Below, in pieces: positions 32,137-43,569 of a stretch of DNA of 64,000 nt. The stretch spans positions 27,501-91,500 of the forward strand of contig JACEEZ010020309.1 of NCBI GenBank assembly GCA_016584305.1. Direction: 5' to 3'. Source of the DNA: Chionoecetes opilio. Lineage: Eukaryota > Arthropoda > Malacostraca > Decapoda > Majidae. A program made the translations under genes and the position numbers. Position 1 is the stretch's first letter. Each line of letters opens with the position of its first letter. The notes under the pieces are model-generated. The model saw nothing but the letters and a program-made list of their open reading frames with translations. It made no database searches and was not told the origin of the DNA.

Positions 32137-33400
32137 ATGGCAAAGGTTGCTAGGTCACTGATAAATGCTGATCGAACAGGTTTGTGGGTGATGCTCCTTC
32201 GAAGTGTTTCTGACTGCTTGCCGATATTTGCTGCAGCTGGGCATTACAATTACTTGAAGTCAGCTTATTTCTATGTCCAAGACATGGGTAATCTTCACAT
32301 CAATCACCCAGAAGTATTCAAGAAATTCGAACAAGGTTTTCATCGTAGCAGCAAGTTTTGGGCAGGACTCGGTGGGGATCTAGTCATCGAGACGACACTG
32401 ATGAGGTTATTGAAGACCAGTGGCGGTATGACGCATGGAAGTGGAATGTCTGAAAATCAGATGGCCCTCTGGACCATGTCAAGCCCAATTACAGCAGAGT
32501 ACAACATCGCAATTCAAGAGTTCACAAACCTGTCATACATGACATTTGAACAGCACAAGAATTTGACAGAGGCAAGGATGAAAAGGGATGCTGCTGATGT
32601 GGAGAAGATCAGTTCAAAACTTTCCATAGATTCACCTTTTTCACCAGACTTCATTGAGAAATATTGTCACTGGTGTTGTGGCCGAGGAAGGCGTGAATGT
32701 GCATGAATACTGTTGGATGCAAGATAATGCAGAAAATGATCGGACAGCCTGCCTTAAAATTCTTGTTCACTAGGAAGGATAAAGCCATAACACTTGGACA
32801 GAAATCTGCAGGGGCTAATATCCGAGCCAGGGCCAGTATCAGCAAAAAGACTGCTTTCCATAAGCTTATAAGAGGAAATACTGTCCTTCAGTTTTGTGCC
32901 AAGGCATTCACCAGCCAAATCAGGCCACAGAGGTGATCGATGCCCCTTTGGGTTGCCAAGAAAAGGCTATCCTCTTTGGGGTAAATGCACAGATTATCTT
33001 GCTACAATGCGATATAATGCCTTCAACAGGAAGGTTGTCCTCTGCTTCATCGTTTATAACGCCTGCACGTCTGCCTGCGACTGAATCCGCTACCAAAAAT
33101 CCACTCTCGCAGGGCCATACTATCATATCATATGGATGTCATAAACTGGGGATGAATTCTACAAAATAATCAACTTCAAAGTCCCACTCATGTCAAGAAT
33201 GAATGCTGCTCCAGACAGTCTCTTGAAAGTCTCTTGCAACTGTTCAACTGCTTGTAAGACAGTCCGATGTTCGTGTAGAAGACAAGGACTGCCATGCCCC
33301 TACTGTCTGTGGACTATGCCAGCTAGAAGAATGCAACAATCCACTCAACGTATTTTCCAGAGGAGTCAAAAAAGGGTGAGTTCACCTAACTGGGGAAACC
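32137..33400 (+). pseudogene. Broken intronless gene with C-terminal CXC-type cysteine cluster
   Basis: An open frame of 189 codons opens with a start near 32137 and includes AAGHYNYLKSAYFYVQDM, FHRSSKFWAGLGGDLVIE and MTHGSGMSENQMALW. After 32690 the reading continues only by switching frames: VGCKIMQKMIGQPALKFLF and KDKAITLGQKSA around 32700-32810, IHQPNQATEVIDAPLG around 32905, and finally SCNCSTACKTVRCSCRRQGL at about 33230-33290. The last stretch has the C-x-C-x4-C-x4-C-x-C spacing of TSO1/tesmin-like CXC domains. From memory, a multicopy invertebrate family combines this N-terminal region, a nuclease-like middle and a CXC end. The middle is largely missing here. The lack of introns and the frame breaks suggest a decayed mobile-element-associated or retrocopied gene. 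It is not assigned a function. Confidence 0.6.
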
Positions 33401-33884
33401 CCCAAGCAAAATTTTATTTTGCTTAGAATCCAATTTAAAGCCATTTTTCCTGTCTTTCCCTGATTTTAAAATCAGTTATAGATATGATCATTATTTTTTT
33501 TATATAAAAACTCTAATGACAATTTAACCCCTTTTTTTTTGAAACTCCTTGCCCCCAAAAACCTTGATTTAGACCCCAAAACCACCTTCCGGGTTGAATA
33601 CCCTTTGAGATACAGCCACCTTTAAACCCCAAGGGAGCCATGTTGCCCATTTTAAAAACTTATATATCTCGGGAAAGAGGATTTCACTAGATTTTTAGTA
33701 TTTTATTAAGCATTTTAAAGATGTGGTAAACCAAAAAAAAAAACATTTTGATCCTTTTTTTTGGGTTAAAAAGTTTGTATGACCCCCCTAAAAAATACTT
33801 ACAGCAGACACCCGGTAACATTGCCTCCCAAAAAATTTTTCAGAAAACAGGGCCCCCCAAAAAAACTTTGCTAAAGATCCGTCC
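33401..33884. other. No gene seen; AT-rich noisy sequence
   Basis: Contains no supported feature. It leads into the (AT)n tract that borders the Penelope-like element. Confidence 0.45.
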
Positions 33885-34045
33885 TTATATATATATATAT
33901 ATATATTTTATATTATTTATTTTTAAATATAAAATATTATATATATATTTTTATAATATATATATAAATTATATATATTATATATATTATATATATATAA
34001 TATATATATATTATATATATATATATATATATATTTTTATATATA
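33885..34045. repeat. (AT)n tract, left border of the Penelope-like element
   Basis: Alternating AT with short A/T runs, immediately outside the inverted terminal copy that starts near 34050. A matching (AT)n tract borders the other end at 37793. Confidence 0.9.
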
Positions 34046-34049
34046 TATA

Positions 34050-35035
34050 GTTTTTTTCTTATTTGATACTCATGATTTTTTCGGGTTTGACAGAGACACT
34101 CGTCATATTTGGGGGTTTGTTTATGCGCAAGGGTTCCCCAAGGAAACTGGCTTTCATCAGGCAAAAAAAATAGTTAAAAATTAATATATTGTAATGAAAA
34201 AAAAGCGAAATCAAAAAAAATAATTCTAAAAACAATAAAAATATTCCTATATTATCTAAAATTACTAATACAAAATAAAATATAATTTGTATTTAAAGGA
34301 CCTTGGTTTTTTGCTGTTGGTTTGGGTAGAGGACTAAATAAACATAGTTTTGTGGGGGGACATTTCAGCTTGGGGGGCATCAAACCCGAGAGTCGGCAAT
34401 CGAAACAGTGGTAGTCTTTTTTGAGTATATTTTTAGTTGGTTGTGAAATACTTGGTTATTAAGATCGGGGGACAATGCTTGATGTGTATAGTTCTAAAAA
34501 TTTTAGTGTCACTAGGGTAGTGTCCCTTTGGATAGGTTTATTTAAAGTCTTATAAAAAAAGGGGTGATTAAATATGTTGAGTGTGAGGGTTTGCAGATTG
34601 CAAAGGGTGAAAAAATGGGTCGACAGAAAGTGCAGAAAAACTTTATGTCAAAAGCCAAGGGTTAGTTTCCTTGTGTCTCGCCGACGTATCTAGCGTACAA
34701 CAGAACATTTAAATTCGAAAATTTATGTTAAAAATAAGGGCTTTAGGTATGAGTTTTATATTTAAAATGAGTTTTTGGGGTAAAAGATTAGAAAAAAATA
34801 AATATAAATTTTGAGTTAGGAAGAGTGATTTAAAGAGATCATTAGTTTTTTCCAAGTTAACTGGATGGCCAAAAAAAGGGGAGTTTAACATAGTTGTATC
34901 TAATATGGGTTCGGGTTCGTTCGACTTGAGTTGAACTTTTTATCTAAGAACTTTAAAGATGATTTTTTCAATTAATTTGGGGGGGTAGCCATTTTTTTGG
35001 AAAAAAATAGTAAGGAATTTGTCTCTATCTTTGGT
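34050..35035 (-). mobile_element. Penelope-like element, inverted terminal copy
   Basis: The reverse complement of this stretch is colinear with 36845-37792. Shared landmarks include ttatgcgcaagg, cagcttggggggcatc, cgaaacagtggtagtc and ggccaaaaaaaggggag (each in reverse). Near 34154-34160 the minus strand has ctgatga, the first strand of a hammerhead core, but the following stem is degraded. Partial and inverted terminal copies are known for Penelope-like elements. Confidence 0.7.
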
Positions 35036-35070
35036 TTTCCTTTGATAATGAGACAAATTCCTTACTATTT
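35006..35070. repeat. Inverted junction with hairpin
   Basis: agtaaggaatttgtctc at about 35008 is repeated in reverse as gagacaaattccttact at 35050, and the arms extend through ttttccaaaa. This is where the minus-oriented terminal copy meets the plus-oriented body of the element. Confidence 0.75.
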
Positions 35071-36990
35071 TTTCCAAAACAATGGCAAACCCCCTCAAAT
35101 TAATTGAAACAATCACTCAAAGTTCTGATTTGTTACAATTGATTACAAAGAAAAAAGACTAGACTAATATAAAATTTTTTTGCAACCTGTAAAATTAGGG
35201 AAATAACCCCTAACTTCCCCCAAATTTTAAATTTATTAAACCCATGCAAAAAAATACATTACATATAAGTCATTTAAATTTAAAATTTACTAAATTTAGA
35301 AAAAAAAGAAAAAAAAGGGCTACTTAAAAATCACATGGGGGACTTTAATCAAACTAAATCGATCTAAAAACACCGTCATGGTTTTTTTTTTAATTTGTCT
35401 TTTAAAATAGATTGTACGTATAATGACTCAAAATTCGAAACAGCCAAAACTTGTCATGGGAAAAAAACTGTCTCTCTGGTATTCCTCGGGAAACACTCTG
35501 TTAATGGGGTAAAGTCGAATTAATCTTTCTAACCTTTCGTTAACTCCGTAAAAAAGATTTCTCTCCTCGGATTCCCTTTTGCCTTAAAAAAATTTAAATA
35601 CAACTATGTCAAACAACTTACATTTGAGAAGCTTGTTAATACACTTTAAATATAAACTAAAAAAAAAATTATTACGGAGTGGGTAACTTAATTCAAGGCA
35701 TTCCACTTTGCCATTCATCATATCGCGAATTTTAATGAATTTAAAATTCTTCCCCCAAAAAACCCCCAAATTTAATTATGCCCTTAAATACCCTTAAATT
35801 GTGTATATCCTAATTTACTAGACCCGTAAAAGGGCGCGGTAAGTAATTTTTTGTAAAATGAGACATTAACAAAACTGAATCCTCCTAGTGATAAAACAAA
35901 ATTTAAAGTCCTCGCTGACAAAACATTTTTTATCCTAAAATGGGGATAGACTTATCCGTTTCCCCTTTGAACATTACTTAAAAACAAAAGCTTACTAAAG
36001 ATGTTTTCCATTATATATTTCCCAGTGGGCCCCCTTTCCCGGTGTCCTTTATGGATTACCAAAAACACATAAAATAGGTAACCCCCCACGTCCCATTCTT
36101 AGTACTATAGGGACCTTTAACTAAACCTAGCTAAAATCTTCTCCGATAAAATTTACCCCTTTAAATAGAATGAAAACAAATTAAGAAATCCCTTTTTAAT
36201 TTTACATGAATTAAAAAAAAATTTAAAGTAAACAACGCGGTAATGGCTAGTTTTGACTTCAATTACTATTTACAAAATTCCATTAGAGAGACTTTGAAAT
36301 AACACTGATAATTTAATTTATAAAGTACCATTTTTCTTAATTACACAAAAAAAAAATTCTGATTTTTTTAACGTTTGCTATAAAAGACTTCCATTTATTT
36401 TAAAAAAAAAAACTTTATGAAACTGATGGTGTTTCCATGGGACGTGCCTGGGCCCTTTATTTGCTAAGCTTTTTTTTGTCACCAGAGGCCCTGTGGCTGT
36501 CAACTGTCCTAAACTTTTTTTAACCCTTTTTAATTTTAAAAGATAGAGACGACACTTTTTTACTTTTAAAAAAACCGAGCCATTCCCTTTTTTTTTGAAG
36601 TACCTTAATTCTCAGCACCCCAAATAAAATTTGTTCACATATGAAATTGAAAAACAACATCACTACTTTTTTAGATATCCTAGTTTCTCGAAAAAAAAAA
36701 TTACCCTTTCCCCCCAGTTATAAAAACCTACTTTCACTGGCTTAGGAAATCAATATGCTTCTTTTCCCCAACCCCCCTTTTTTAAAAACAAAACTATTAA
36801 GACCCTACTACACAGATGCTATGTTTTTCACTAATTGGTTTTCCTTTTTAAAGAGATCAAAATTTCCTTACTAATTTTTCCAAAACAAAGGCTACCCCCT
36901 CAAAAAATTTAATTTAAACAATCATCTCAAAATTCTTTGATAAAAAGTTCAACCCCGATCGAACACCCCCAACCCAATTAGACACACACA
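35045..36990 (+). pseudogene. Penelope-like reverse transcriptase, degenerate
   Basis: Plus-strand fragments in conserved order: GVLYGLPKTHK followed by GNPLRPILST-like codons at 36038-36110; DGVSMG at 36424-36441; EALWLS shortly after; a (Y)RDD catalytic signature at 36543-36558, whose first codon is damaged; and KYLNSQHP then ITTFLDILVS at 36598-36690. LPKTHK, VSMG and YxDD in this arrangement are characteristic of Penelope-like RTs, distinct from LINE and LTR RTs. Stops and frameshifts are frequent, partly from homopolymer noise. No GIY-YIG endonuclease was recognised 3' of the RT. Confidence 0.75.
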
Positions 36991-37792
36991 TGTTAAACTC
37001 CCCTTTTAGGCCATCCAGTTACACCATTCGGAAAAAACTCAAGATCACTTAAGCACTCTTCCTAACTCAAAATTTATATTTATTTTTTTCAAATTTTTTT
37101 AACCTAAAAACTCTTTAATATAAAGACTATACCTAAAGCCCTTATTTCTAAAAAATAATTTACGATTCAAAAATTTTTAGTTGTAACCTAGTCGTCGGCG
37201 AGACGACAAGGAATCAACCCCTTTGGGTTTCTGACATAAAGGTGTTTCTGCACGTACTGGTCGACCCATTTCTTACCTTCGCAATCTGCAATCCCCCTCA
37301 CACTCACATGATTTAGTCACCCTTTTTCTATGAATACTTTAGTATCCTTTCCAAGGCACACTACCCTGGACACTAAAAATTAGAACTATACAAAAGCATT
37401 TTCCCCTGATCTTTAAAAACCAGTATTTCACACCAACTACATTATCAAATGACTACCACTGTTTCGATTGCCCCACTCTCGGTTCGATCGCCCCACACAA
37501 GCTGAAATGTCACCCACAAAACTAGTGTTCATTCAGTCCTCTACCAACTCAGACAGCATACACACCAAGGTCCGTTAAATACAAATTATATTTTATTTAG
37601 TAGTTAGTAATTTTAGATAATATAGGAATATTTTATTGTTTCTTAGAATTAATTTTTTAGATGTTCGCTTTTTAGCATTACAATATATTAAATTTTTAAC
37701 TATTTTTAGCCTGATGATGCCAAGTGCCTTGGCGAAACGTTGCGCATAAACAACCCCAAGTATGACGAGTGTCTCTGTCACCCTGAAACATC
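36991..37792 (+). mobile_element. Penelope-like element, 3' terminal region
   Basis: Matches the inverted copy at 34050-35035 and contains the hammerhead-type motif at 37711. It ends at catgatatat, merging into (AT)n. Confidence 0.75.
37711..37760 (+). ncRNA. Hammerhead-type ribozyme motif of a Penelope-like element
   Basis: ctgatga at 37711-37717 is followed by t, then a perfect 6-bp stem (gccaag / cttggc) with a tgc loop, then gaaac at 37734-37738. CUGAUGA and GAAA flanking a stem are the conserved hammerhead core, and such minimal hammerheads are known in Penelope-like elements. The extra base before stem II, and stems I and III, need checking, so self-cleavage is not established. Confidence 0.65.
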
Positions 37793-37802
37793 ATGATATA
37801 TA

Positions 37803-37893
<91 letters not shown>

Positions 37894-37898
37894 ATATT

Positions 37899-37965
<67 letters not shown>
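37793..37965. repeat. (AT)n microsatellite, right border of the Penelope-like element
   Basis: About 170 bp of alternating AT starting at the element's end. Confidence 0.95.
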
Positions 37966-38124
37966 CAGCATTTACCTCCGGTCGTAAAGTCGAACAGTCG
38001 TAAGTTGCGTAGGTCATAAGTCGGCGAATAGTTACATTGTGACGCCGTGATTAGAAGAGGCTCATGCGGCCCCCCTGTGTCCTCCGATGCACTCACAATC
38101 GGAGGCACTACATTAGTAGGATAA

Positions 38125-38160
38125 ACATAAGACATTCATAGAAGGAGTTTATATTAATAC

Positions 38161-38257
<97 letters not shown>

Positions 38258-39400
38258 CTCTCTCTCTTCTCTCTTCTCTCTCTCTCTAACATGTATACTA
38301 TCATTGTATAGGATGGTCGCGTATCCATCCATAAGTACGGCTTTGATATGTTTGAATATAATGTTAGTTCTGTATTATAATTTTTCTCCCGCCCCATAAG
38401 AGGACCTACGTGATGAAGGCAATTCCAAAGATCTGAAACTCGAGAAATGCCAGTGGTCGCTGGCAGTTTTAACTCAAAGGTTGGTCTACTGTGTTTTGGC
38501 TCCGCGACTAAAAAAAAATAAAAATTTTTCATAAATTAATTTCGCGTATAAACATTGATGCACCGCATCTGATACCAAAATATAGTTCTTCTGTTGTTCT
38601 ACTAATTAATATTGATGACATGCATTACGATGGAACGTTCTATAATAGCGCGGAAAAAAATTAAAAAATAAAAAAAAAAAAAAAAGGGAGTGCCTCTCAT
38701 GTCCTGGTCTATGCGCTCACCTCTCCAGCGATACATTTTTTCCCCCTCTATTACCCAGTCCATGATTATACAGAAGTATAATGATTTAGTACAAGTATAA
38801 TGAATTAGTACAGTATATGATCAGTACAAGTAAAATGAGTACAATAATTGAGATCTAATAGAGCATCGGGATATTTTCTAAACTGTTACAGTGGTCGAGG
38901 TAGTTCACTGTTTAGCGTCGTAAACTCGCAATGCAAGTTTGTTATTATTTTGTCAACCATATTATCAGTAAAACATAGGTATAAGTTTAAGCATGAGAAC
39001 CTTAAATAGAATAGAATTTTTCGCCTCTCTAAAAAAAAAAAAGACTATAGTTCGCTATAGACCCAAAGAAAGGCTTGATAATTAGATAGCGCAAAACAGA
39101 CGTGGAGTTAATTTCTTCTACAGGTATTAAGGTCCTCAACCAACACCCAGGTACTGCCTCCTACTAACAACACGTCTTTTGCATTTAATAAAATCAACAA
39201 ACATCAGCTAACACTTACGTATGGTGTGTCCCTTTATCCCCACACCCCAAGTAACTAAGAACGGTCTCTGTGTTACTTTGCCTACACCGAGCTATATATA
39301 CACAAGTAAGATCCACATCTCGTCAGCAACATCTGGAAAACCCGTGACGCTATAAAGGGAAATATGGGAAAACCCTTTACTAGAAATGCCACGAAATCCG
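38125..39400. repeat. Duplicated block, copy 1
   Basis: Colinear with 39905-42605: gacattcatagaaggag, then (CT)n at 38163-38288, an 18-bp minisatellite remnant at 38770-38850, gagcatcggg and gtaatgcaag, cccaaagaaaggcttgata, gtcctcaaccaacacccag and tgggaaaaccc. It lacks the 1-kb insertion and the large minisatellite of copy 2. No gene is seen. Confidence 0.8.
38163..38288. repeat. (CT)n microsatellite
   Basis: Pure CT with a few TTC interruptions. Glu/Arg-repeat frames on minus are artefacts. The counterpart in copy 2 is at 39953-40068. Confidence 0.95.
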
Positions 39401-39477
39401 TAAACATCAACTATAAACCTACCCTACTGTTGTTAAGCTTGCAATCCCTCCGTTATATTTTATCACAAGCCGCCACT

Positions 39478-39478
39478 G

Positions 39479-39526
<48 letters not shown>

Positions 39527-39565
39527 AGTAGCAGTAGTAGTATAGTAGTAGTACAGTAGTAGTTA
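39478..39565. repeat. (AGT)n microsatellite
   Basis: About 25 triplets with gca and ta interruptions, between the two copies of the duplicated block. Confidence 0.95.
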
Positions 39566-39971
39566 AGATCACTATTAGTAAATATTAAATTTGTTATCGT
39601 TTTATTTTTATTATCATTGTTAATTTGTTATTACTATCATCATTGTTATTATTATCGTTATTATAATTATCAACATCATCAATTTATCATTTATATTAAT
39701 AGAGGTAGTAGATAGTAATTTTGTTTCTATCCTAGCCACAAACATAACTACATATTATGTACACACACACGTGAATGAGTTAGCAGTCCGGGTAGGCCTA
39801 TCACTTTATTTCTCCCTTCATCCTCAGCCCACATTACCCACGCACCCAGCCTTCCACACAACGATACGCTACATGACGGTAGGCCTATTGACCTCAACAA
39901 ACTCCACGATAAACTTAGACATTCATAAAAGGAGTTGATATTTATACAGTAGTCTCTCTCTCTCCTCCTCT

Positions 39972-40007
<36 letters not shown>

Positions 40008-40034
40008 GTCTCCTCCGTCTCTCTCTTCTGCCTC

Positions 40035-40068
<34 letters not shown>

Positions 40069-40099
40069 ATAATATATATATAATAATTATTAGACAGTA

Positions 40100-41135
40100 T
40101 CATGATCAGTACATGTAATAATGATTAGGTAAAGTATAATGATTATAAACAAGTAAATAAATGATTAGTACAAGTATAATGATTAGTAAAAGTATAATGA
40201 TTATATAAGTATAATGAATTAGTAAACAAGTATACAATGATTAATACAATTATAATGTTAGTATAATATAATGATTAGTACAAGTATAATGATTACACAA
40301 TCTAATGATTGGTACATGTATAATGATTAGTACAGGTATAATGGGATCAGTACAAGTATAATGATTAGTATAAGTGATAATGTTTTAGTACAAGTATAAT
40401 GCTTATTACAAGTATAATGATTAGTACAAGTATAATGAATTAGGACAGTATAAATGATCAGTACAAGTATAATGATTATTACAAGTATAATCGATTAGTA
40501 CAAGTATAAATGATTAGTATAAGTATAATGATTATACGAAGTATAATGATTAGTTACATGTATAATGATTGAGTACGAAGTATAATTATTAGTACATGTA
40601 TAATTTTAGTACAGGAGTATAATATTAGTCAAGTATATGATTAGTACAAGTATAAGTTAGTACAAGTATATGATTAGTACAAGTATAATGACTTCGTACA
40701 AGTTAATGAGTAGTACAAGTATAATGAGTAGTACAAGTATAATGATTGGTACAAGTATAATGATTAGTATCAAGTATAAATGGAGGGAAGATTAGTACAA
40801 TATAATGATTAGTACAATATCATGATGATTGTTACAATTATAATGATTAGTAAAGTATAATGATTAGTAAAATAAATAATGATTAGTACAGTATAATGAT
40901 AAGTACAATTATAAGATTAGCTCAAGTATATGATTAGTACAATTATAATTATTTGTATCAATATAATTATTATTACAAGTATAATGATTAGTAACAAGTA
41001 AATGATTTTAGTACAAGTATAATGATTAGTACATTATAAATGATTAGTACAAGTATAATGAGAGTACATGTATAATGATTTAGTACAATATAATGATTAG
41101 TACATAGTATAATGATCAGTAACAAGTATAATTGA
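40100..41135. repeat. 18-bp minisatellite (tataatgattagtacaag)
   Basis: About 55 copies with frequent one-base indels. The homologous position in copy 1 (38770-38850) has only four or five copies, so the expansion happened after or independently of the duplication. Confidence 0.95.
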
Positions 41136-41254
41136 GAGTAATATTGATCTATAGAGCATCGGGGAGTATTTGCTAAACAGGTACAGTGTCTGAGGTAGTT
41201 CAAATGTTAGCGCGTAACTCGTAATGCAAGATTGTTAATATTTTTGTCAACACC

Positions 41255-42240
41255 ACCGAATACGCTCCTTCCATAGTTTGGTGTAAGATGTACTGTTAAA
41301 CTGCATCGGCAATTATATAACATTGAAAGTTTATAGATACAATAAGACAAGTGATGACTGCCACCACCATCACACCACCATCACCACATCCCCGTCCACA
41401 CCACAAACCCTTTCATAGAGTGCTAAGCTCCTATGTAACATTTTCGTCATTTTCACAAGCACACATATAACCAGAGTGGGTGTATTTTAAATACCTTTGT
41501 GTATTTAGAAATGTATTTTATAAATACATTGGTTGTCATGTAATTTTAAATACAGTATTTAAATACTTTTATGAGTATTCTAAATCACATTGTATTTTAA
41601 ATAACTTTTATGAGTATTTAAATACATTGTATTTAAATTACTCGTAATATAAAATGTAAATACGTTTCTAGCAGTTAACTTGGCCATAACCCGCCCCAAC
41701 TATCTGGCAATCCTGGATGTTACAGTGAACCGAGTGTTTCCACTTTCAAGGAAATTTCCTTATTTTTAGGAACTTTAGACTGAGAGGAACTGGTCTAAGG
41801 AAACCCAAATCAAGGAATCCTAGGAAATCTATTTTTTTTCTGACATGTTAGAAATTTGTGTGTATTTAAAATCTATTTACAAATGTTTTAAATACAATTG
41901 AGTTTTAGTATTTAGTATAATAATACATTCGTAAATGTTTTAGTATTTAGTATTTAAATACATTCAATGTATTTATGCTCAGCTCTGCATATAACACATG
42001 GCGCCTGTGTGAGTTTATCTCGCCATAGACTAGTAACACATTTTGTTAACAGGGACCAATCGTCGAAAACCATGATGACATAGCACTATGAATACCAAGA
42101 TTGAGTTCAATACTCTGGGATTTTTTTAAACGAGGTAAAAATCCTGGACCCCTTGCCTGCTTTACTGACTGATATTTGATGCCAGGAGAAGAGAATAGTA
42201 CGCTTCTTCTAATTTCGCTGTATTTTAATCATAGTTTAAC
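41255..42240. mobile_element. ~985-bp insertion absent from copy 1
   Basis: In copy 1 the sequences ttttgtcaacc and catattatcagtaaaaca are adjacent (38951-38972). In copy 2 they are separated by this insert (ttttgtcaac at 41243, ccatattatcag at 42239). The insert carries dispersed aaatacattgtattta repeats at 41490-41650 and 41860-41970 and ends with a gctcagctctgcatataa region that recurs at about 51960. No open frame, terminal repeat or target duplication could be fixed by eye. Confidence 0.6.
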
Positions 42241-42651
42241 CATATTATCAGGTAAACACAGGCATAATTTTAAGCATGACCTTAAAATAAATAGACTTTT
42301 CGCCTCGTAAAAAAAAAAAGTAGTTCGCTTAGAGACCCAAAGAAAGGCTTGATAAGATAGCGCAAAACGATCAGTGGAGGTATTTCTTTACTACAGTCTA
42401 TTAATTAAGGTCCTCACCAACACCCAGGTCTGCCTCCTACTATACTCTTTTCAACATTTAAAAATCCACAACCACACTAACCACTTACGTATAGGTGTGT
42501 CCCTTATCCCCACACCGGAGCTATATACACAACTAGATCCACATATCGTCAGGCACTCTGGAAAACCCATGAAGCTATAAAGGAAAATATGGGAAAACCT
42601 CACCTCTTTACTACGTAGTTTGATTATTAGCTCTTTGTTTGTTTACTTAAG

Positions 42652-42940
42652 GCGGTTCCCCATTCAGTTCCGCTTTGTACGGCCGTCTTTACAACAACAC
42701 TTAACAGCTCAACAATTACGTCACCATCATCACCACTTGAGTGGTATTTGTGGTTAACTGGGCACAGTGTTTTGGCAACTCCGCTCGAGCGACACCGCCG
42801 GCGGGAGAGATGACTTGAATTTAACTTGTACGGCGGCCGTAACAGCGGTACGGCGGTGTCGTTAGAACTTTGTTGTGACGTCATTGGTGACTTCTTTGTT
42901 GTTGTACGGCGGGCCGTACAAGCGGGAAGGTGGGAACCGG
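42652..42940. mobile_element. MITE with ~35-bp terminal inverted repeats
   Basis: The left end gcggttccccattcagttcc, then gctttgtacggccg, is the inverted match of the right end cgggccgtacaagcggg, then aaggtgggaaccgg. It is preceded by ttaa and followed by ttga, suggesting a TTAA target. About 290 bp, with no coding capacity. Confidence 0.65.
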
Positions 42941-43006
42941 CTTGAAGTCTCTTTGATTCAACGTATCATATGCGTTTTCGCTTGCCTTCTATAGCCCATC
43001 CATCCT

Positions 43007-43215
43007 TCAGTAACCTCGTGTTTTTGGGACCGCCTTCAGTAACATCGTGTTTTGGGGACCGCCTTCAGGTAACATCGTGGGTTTGGGGACCGCGTTCAGT
43101 AACCTCGTGTTTTCGGGACCGCGTTTCATTAACCTCTTGTTTTGGGGACCGCGTTCAGTAACCTCGTGTTTTGGGACCGCGTTCATGTAACCTCGTGGTT
43201 TTGGGGACAGCTTTC
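43007..43215. repeat. 29-bp minisatellite
   Basis: Seven to eight copies of ttcagtaacctcgtgttttg plus gggaccgc, with small variations (cctcgt/catcgt, ttcggg). Confidence 0.9.
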
Positions 43216-43244
43216 AGATATAACCCGAGAAGGGTCAACGTTGA

Positions 43245-43468
43245 TTAACCGCCTTCACGCCAGATCTTTCCTTTGCAGATAGACTCGTCCTGTGTGGTAA
43301 GCCTAAAATTACGAAAAGTAACAAGTATAAAACCAAATTTAGCTATTAGAAAAAGACATACTAAACAGGTCATGTCTATAAAATGTTTGCTAATAAATTT
43401 AACACAACATTATTTGTCTTATAGTAGCCAAATTACAAAGGAAATTGCGTTCGGGCCTCAAGGGGTTC
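43245..43468. mobile_element. Short MITE with TTAA-type ends, copy 3
   Basis: It starts ttaaccgccttcacgccaga and ends tcgggcctcaaggggtt. The body matches the copy at 1017-1222 at several points (tagccaaattacaaagga). Confidence 0.55.
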
Positions 43469-43569
43469 ATTTTCGAGGTAGCAACACACTGAGAGGGGGA
43501 GGTAGACCCCAAGGATAATAACAAGATACTGTATACTATCCTTGGTTACACCCGCATGACTATATTAAT

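Larger units (their letters stand above)
39905..42605. repeat. Duplicated block, copy 2 (expanded)
   Basis: Same order of landmarks as copy 1, but with the 18-bp minisatellite enlarged to about 1 kb and a ~985-bp insertion at 41255-42240. The last shared landmark is tatgggaaaacc near 42590. No gene is seen. Confidence 0.8.

Noticed and set aside
36845..37792. Independent LTR retrotransposon ends
   Set aside because: The terminal copies are inverted relative to each other and flank a Penelope-type RT, so they are Penelope-like terminal regions.
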